From Chaetoderma sp. LZ-2023a (taxonomy: Eukaryota > Mollusca > Caudofoveata > Chaetodermatida > Chaetodermatidae): 64,000 nt of DNA. Within the stretch, counting starts at the first letter, position 1, and every line of letters begins with the position of its first letter. This document shows positions 60,391-64,000 of the stretch, one piece after another. Under the pieces are notes generated by a model. That model did not search any database and was not told the DNA's origin. It saw nothing but the letters and a program-made list of their open reading frames with translations. The DNA is taken from the NCBI GenBank assembly GCA_034401795.1, contig CM067374.1, forward strand, positions 134,083,319 through 134,147,318, written 5' to 3'. Position numbers and translations under genes: made by a program.

Positions 60391-60820
60391 ATTGTTAATT
60401 AGTTAAATTATTTAATTATTGTCTTTTCCAACACTTCCACGCGATCACTAATACACTTATCTTTCTTGACATATCGATATAATGATATTTAAGAGTGGAC
60501 ACATGTTGACGACGAGAGTGGTGGAAGTTGGTTATTTCATGAACAGGTAAGGCCGTATTGAGGTAGTGAGTTTGTTTAACTATGTAGTTAGCAGAAACTC
60601 GCCCCAAATGAAAAGATTTTAAAAACTCGTGTGATAATTTTTATACGAAATGTGAACTCGTGTTAGATCCTCTATTTATAAGTTAGACACACTGCTGGAT
60701 TACACCAACAACATCATGATACCAGCAATTTGACTGAAAATTGCTGTTGGCTTAGCAGGTCCATATATAATTATTCTTGTTATTCTTTCAGTGTTGATTT
60801 TCTGTAGCTATTGTTATACT
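60390..60820. other. Intergenic, nothing recognised
   Basis: No supported gene. Confidence 0.5.
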
Positions 60821-60823
60821 TAA

Positions 60824-60831
60824 CACCTTGG

Positions 60832-60882
<51 letters not shown>

Positions 60883-61250
60883 TTGATGCTGTTGTTGTAG
60901 TTGATGTTGTTGTTGTTTTATTGTTGTTGTTGTAGGGTGTGTTGGTGGTGGTGGTTGTGATGGTGGTAGTGGAGGTGTCGGTGTCGATGACGGTGTCGGT
61001 ATCCGTGCGTAGGAGGCGGCGGCGGTGGAAGCGGCGGCGGCGGGGGCAGAGCTTGTGGTAGTGGTAGCGGCGGCATTAGCGGCGGTGGTGGTAGAGGTGG
61101 TGGTGGTGGTGATGGTGGTGGAGGTGGTGGTGGTTATGTTGGTGATGTAGGTGGTGGTGGTGGAGGTGTTGGTAGCTGTGGTGGTGGTGGTGGTGGTGGT
61201 GGTGGTGGTGGTGGTGGTGGTGGTGGTGGTGGTAGTATTGCTGGTAGCGG
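60824..61250. repeat. (GTT)n and (GGT/GGC)n microsatellites
   Basis: GTT-rich to about 60945, then GGT, GGC and GAT variants, with a pure GGT run at about 61180-61232. Open frames of proline or glycine here are repeat by-products. Confidence 0.95.
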
Positions 61251-61561
61251 TAAGGTGGTGGTGGTACTGGCCTTGGTGATCATAATAACAGATCGATAGC
61301 TATCATATTTAGCAGGTTTTTGTGAGCAGTTAACCTGTACGAGCGATATTATAGGGTGTGTGTATGTGTGAGTCAAACATAGACCATCTTTGTTGAGCCA
61401 CCTTCACTGACAGTCCACCTATTCAAAATTGGTGAGACTTTCAACACCCAACCCAACCATACGCTGTTAGGTAAGGATACAGATGCATGTTAGCCCATAA
61501 TCTAGCTATGCACGAACTTGTACCAACCGTGGTGACCTCCACCATCCATAAATAATCCAAC

Positions 61562-62724
61562 ATGAAAGATGAACAGGCTGTTGCATCTATAGTAGATGAG
61601 AATACGTTTAATCATTCGAATGATTTACAGAAAATTTGGAATGCTACTCTTGCACTATCTAATGATGCTAAAAATATGCCACGAGCAAAGGTGATAGATT
61701 ACCACTACGCACCTTTCAAAGTACAAGGGCTGGAGAGTGATCCTCCTGTAAAGGCTCACGATGTACTACCAACGAAAATATGAAAAGCATTCTCACAGTA
61801 AGTAAAACCATGAGAATAGCATCCAATGGCAAGATTGTAATGTTTAAGACAACTACCAACCTGTTTGACGATATGTGTTTGATGGTGTACATCAGCGATC
61901 CCGACATGAGGTGAGTTCTGTAACACCCACTTGGACCAATTCCATGGTCCTCATCCATCGCAGATGGGATATCGAGAAAAATCAGTAAATCAATTGCAAA
62001 AAGATTACAGAACTCAGCACCAGCCCAGGTAAATCCCAGCCATCCACGTCGTATACTAGAGAAGATGGCACTTGTGAACACGGTGCATGGAGAAATATCA
62101 TCATCTATCCTCTCTAAAGGACGGCATGAAGCGTAAGCATTAGGTAGTGACTGTATTGGCATTATTCTTGCAGTTTACCAAAGGGAATCCATCAAACGTA
62201 GTGAGTGAATAAGCGGTAACGGCCAGGCCAACAGTTGTACAGAGGAGAAAATTTCTAGTAAGTAGTCCAAACAAAATACGCTTCATTAATTTCATCGCCA
62301 ATGGCTGGATGCTGGCAGAAAACGACAGCAAGCTGCGTCGAAAGGCAATGTATACAACGTGAGGCGACAGGTACTATCGAATTAAAGAAAGTGTCTATGC
62401 GGTTGTTGCTGTTTTGTAGCCGAAGCAAATGACACATGCAACGTCATAATGCTTCAACAGGGTGATGGTAATTTCCGATCACACAAACGCATTCCTGCTT
62501 TGCTTTGCATTCCAGAGATAGCAAGCTCTGTTTATATCAAGGGCGGTACTAATGTAAGAGTGAAATACATAGACGTTCACGAGATTAGAGTAGGGCTTGT
62601 TGAATCTGCATGTGACACAATGCTGTATATACTCCGGGTGCTCGCGTTGAGCGAGGTGGCTAGGAAATGGATGCGTTTACATTTTCACATAACAAATTTT
62701 GACCTACCTGACATTATCCCCTAG
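61562..62724 (+). pseudogene. Remnant of a multi-copy nuclease-like family, N-terminal and central part
   Basis: 61562-61783 starts with an ATG and reads as charged protein (MPRAKVIDYHYAPF). A later piece reads KFLVSSPNKIRFINF (near 62255-62300). The last (62449-62724) reads VYIKGGTNVRVKYIDVHEIR and ACDTMLYI. From memory, NKxRFI followed by an acidic region and a CxxxLxxIH block marks a PIN/FEN-like uncharacterised family repeated in invertebrate genomes. Several frames are used and the acidic residues are not evident, so this copy is dead. The assignment is tentative. Confidence 0.35.
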
Positions 62725-62930
62725 ACATTAGTAGTTAATGTCAGGGTGGCAGTAGAGATGGCCAGGTGGGCCATATTAACGTAGCGAATTTTAATACCAC
62801 TCTCGTTTGCTGAAGATAAGGCCGACGTTAACTGTTATAGTTAGTACTAAGTTTCAATTACAAGGAATTAATTTCCTAAAATATATGATGGAATTCGCCC
62901 AATTAATCACATAATAAGCATAATATAACC

Positions 62931-63419
62931 CTAGTCGTCTCCATCGTATTCTTGAACAACATTACTGTATTCAGTGTCACAGTCGCAAGCTACTGTACAT
63001 GGACGCTCAGCGCGTCGGCAGCTGCATCTATCTCATCAGTAATCCACCCATTTCCAATAGGTGATGCATTTACGAGATTTTTGTCCTTTGATTGTGTCCA
63101 GATAAAACATTTTTAGTTGGCTCTCTTTATATGGAGACTGGCACTGCCCAATCTGTGGGTGTAACTTTGCTGCTTTCAAAACCATTTTTAGCAGGTTCAA
63201 ATTTGACGTAGCTCCTCCATAAAGTAAGCCAATAAATGTAATTGTGGCATCATCAATAATTGAGAAGTCATTGCTTAGATTACTTAGGCCTTTTAGTTGG
63301 TCTTTGTGTTTCGATAATGTGAGCAACACCTTCTTTCCACTACCATGTATCCTGCTTGTGCAGCCACACCTGGTCCGGTATTCATGGCGCTTTCTTAACC
63401 TAAGAACGTTCTTAGCCAC
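62931..63419 (-). pseudogene. C-terminal remnant of the same kind of family, opposite strand
   Basis: Reads LLYGGATSNLNLLKM and then KWVDY, two stops, and a cysteine-rich end DRCSCRRAERPCTVACDC closing with EYDGDD. A 'LYGG' block and a CxCRK-x-C end are what I recall at the C-terminus of the family suspected on the plus strand just to the left. The inverted placement would mean a rearranged copy. A chance mixture of two copies is equally possible. Confidence 0.35.
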
Positions 63420-63560
63420 TAAGAACGTTCTTAGCCACTAAGAACGTTCTTAGCCCTAAGAAAGTTCTTAGTTAAGAAAGTTCTTAGCGCTAAGAAAGTT
63501 GGAATTCATGGAGCGTTCTTAGTCTACTTCTTAGCTAAGAAAGCCCTAAGAACCGGAAGT
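63390..63560. repeat. Cluster of CTAAGAACGTTCTTAG palindromes
   Basis: Three or more near-tandem copies of the 16-bp palindrome (63400-63455), followed by related CTAAGAAAGTTCTTAG copies (to about 63500) and TTCTTAGCTAAGAA near 63531. A TCATGG(C/A)GC phrase occurs at both ends in the same orientation (63383 and 63508). Overlaps the first codons of the minus-strand remnant. Confidence 0.9.
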
Positions 63561-64000
63561 TGGGAAATTCCTAATGGCACAACGATGCTGTGTGCGTGCG
63601 CATGAGTGGTGTATGGCTACATATTTTAATATTTTGCTTTAATCTGCTCGTTAGCCTCCACCAACATATATTATGCACCGAGGCAGTCAAATATATGCAT
63701 GTTCTTAAAGAATATGTGCTATTAGGATGTCATTTCACATTATGACATCATATTTCTGAAGCAGGAGATAAAACCTAGCGCAACATAAATTCTGTACAAA
63801 AACACACAAACTAAATGACGAAGGCAGTGGTATTTAGTGGACTGGACGCAAATAAGACAAAAATAATTTTAATCCCTATGTTTTTCAAAATAAAGTGAGA
63901 ATTGTTTCATCCTGTGTGTGTATGTGTGTGTGCGTGCGTGCGTGTGCGTGTAAGGGTGAGTGTGTGAGTGCGTGCGTGCGTGTGTGGGATTCGTTTCTAT
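63560..64000. other. Intergenic ending in GT-rich microsatellite
   Basis: No gene. A (GTGT/GCGT)n tract occupies about 63914-63985. Confidence 0.7.

Noticed and set aside
61134-61376. Poly-Pro open frame
   Set aside because: Translation of the GGT microsatellite on the minus strand.

Overview
The window reads as animal nuclear DNA, most likely from a mollusc or another lophotrochozoan. It is AT-rich, has very few genes, and is packed with microsatellites, foldback (palindromic) repeats, a Tc1 transposon, LINEs and a Penelope-like element. It also carries multi-unit 'aagatggccgcc' repeats of a kind I associate with molluscan genomes. The species call is an inference; nothing here is diagnostic of one species.

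Layout: 1-6120 is a heavily decayed compact block of coding remnants on both strands, read as a virus-like or Polinton-type fossil, with a long near-perfect inverted repeat just to its right (6223-6457). 7552-9210 is an apparently intact Tc1/mariner-type DD34E transposon. 10312-13435 is a LINE whose two halves point in opposite directions, as in a twin-primed insertion. 14118-15068 (minus) is an intronless class A GPCR. 17.6-27.0 kb holds an AGT-trinucleotide microsatellite interrupted by two copies of one Tx1/L1-like LINE, one short and one near full length; the long copy has three phylogenetically interesting hairpins in its 5' leader. 27.3-30.0 kb (minus) is a broken Penelope-like element with an SGNH-like segment and a hammerhead-ribozyme-like core upstream. 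31.0-31.9 kb is a 37-bp minisatellite. 33-44 kb is mostly dispersed repeats. 45.2-47.4 kb (minus) is a broken gene of a multi-copy invertebrate family with a 'HGKGPCDG' motif and a C-terminal PHD-like zinc finger. 47.5-58 kb is mostly repeats and low-complexity DNA. 58269-59237 (minus) is a second intronless GPCR, a clear paralogue of the first. 61.5-63.5 kb has remnants of another multi-copy gene family, split over two strands, and a cluster of short palindromes.

Only the two GPCR genes and the Tc1 transposase look like intact protein-coding genes. A palindromic element of about 350 bp recurs at least fifteen times, often intact enough to carry exact TGACGTCA (CRE/ATF) octamers, and it surrounds both GPCR genes. 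The most unusual signal is the pair of LINE insertions in the same AGT array, in the same orientation, with base-paired and covarying leader hairpins.
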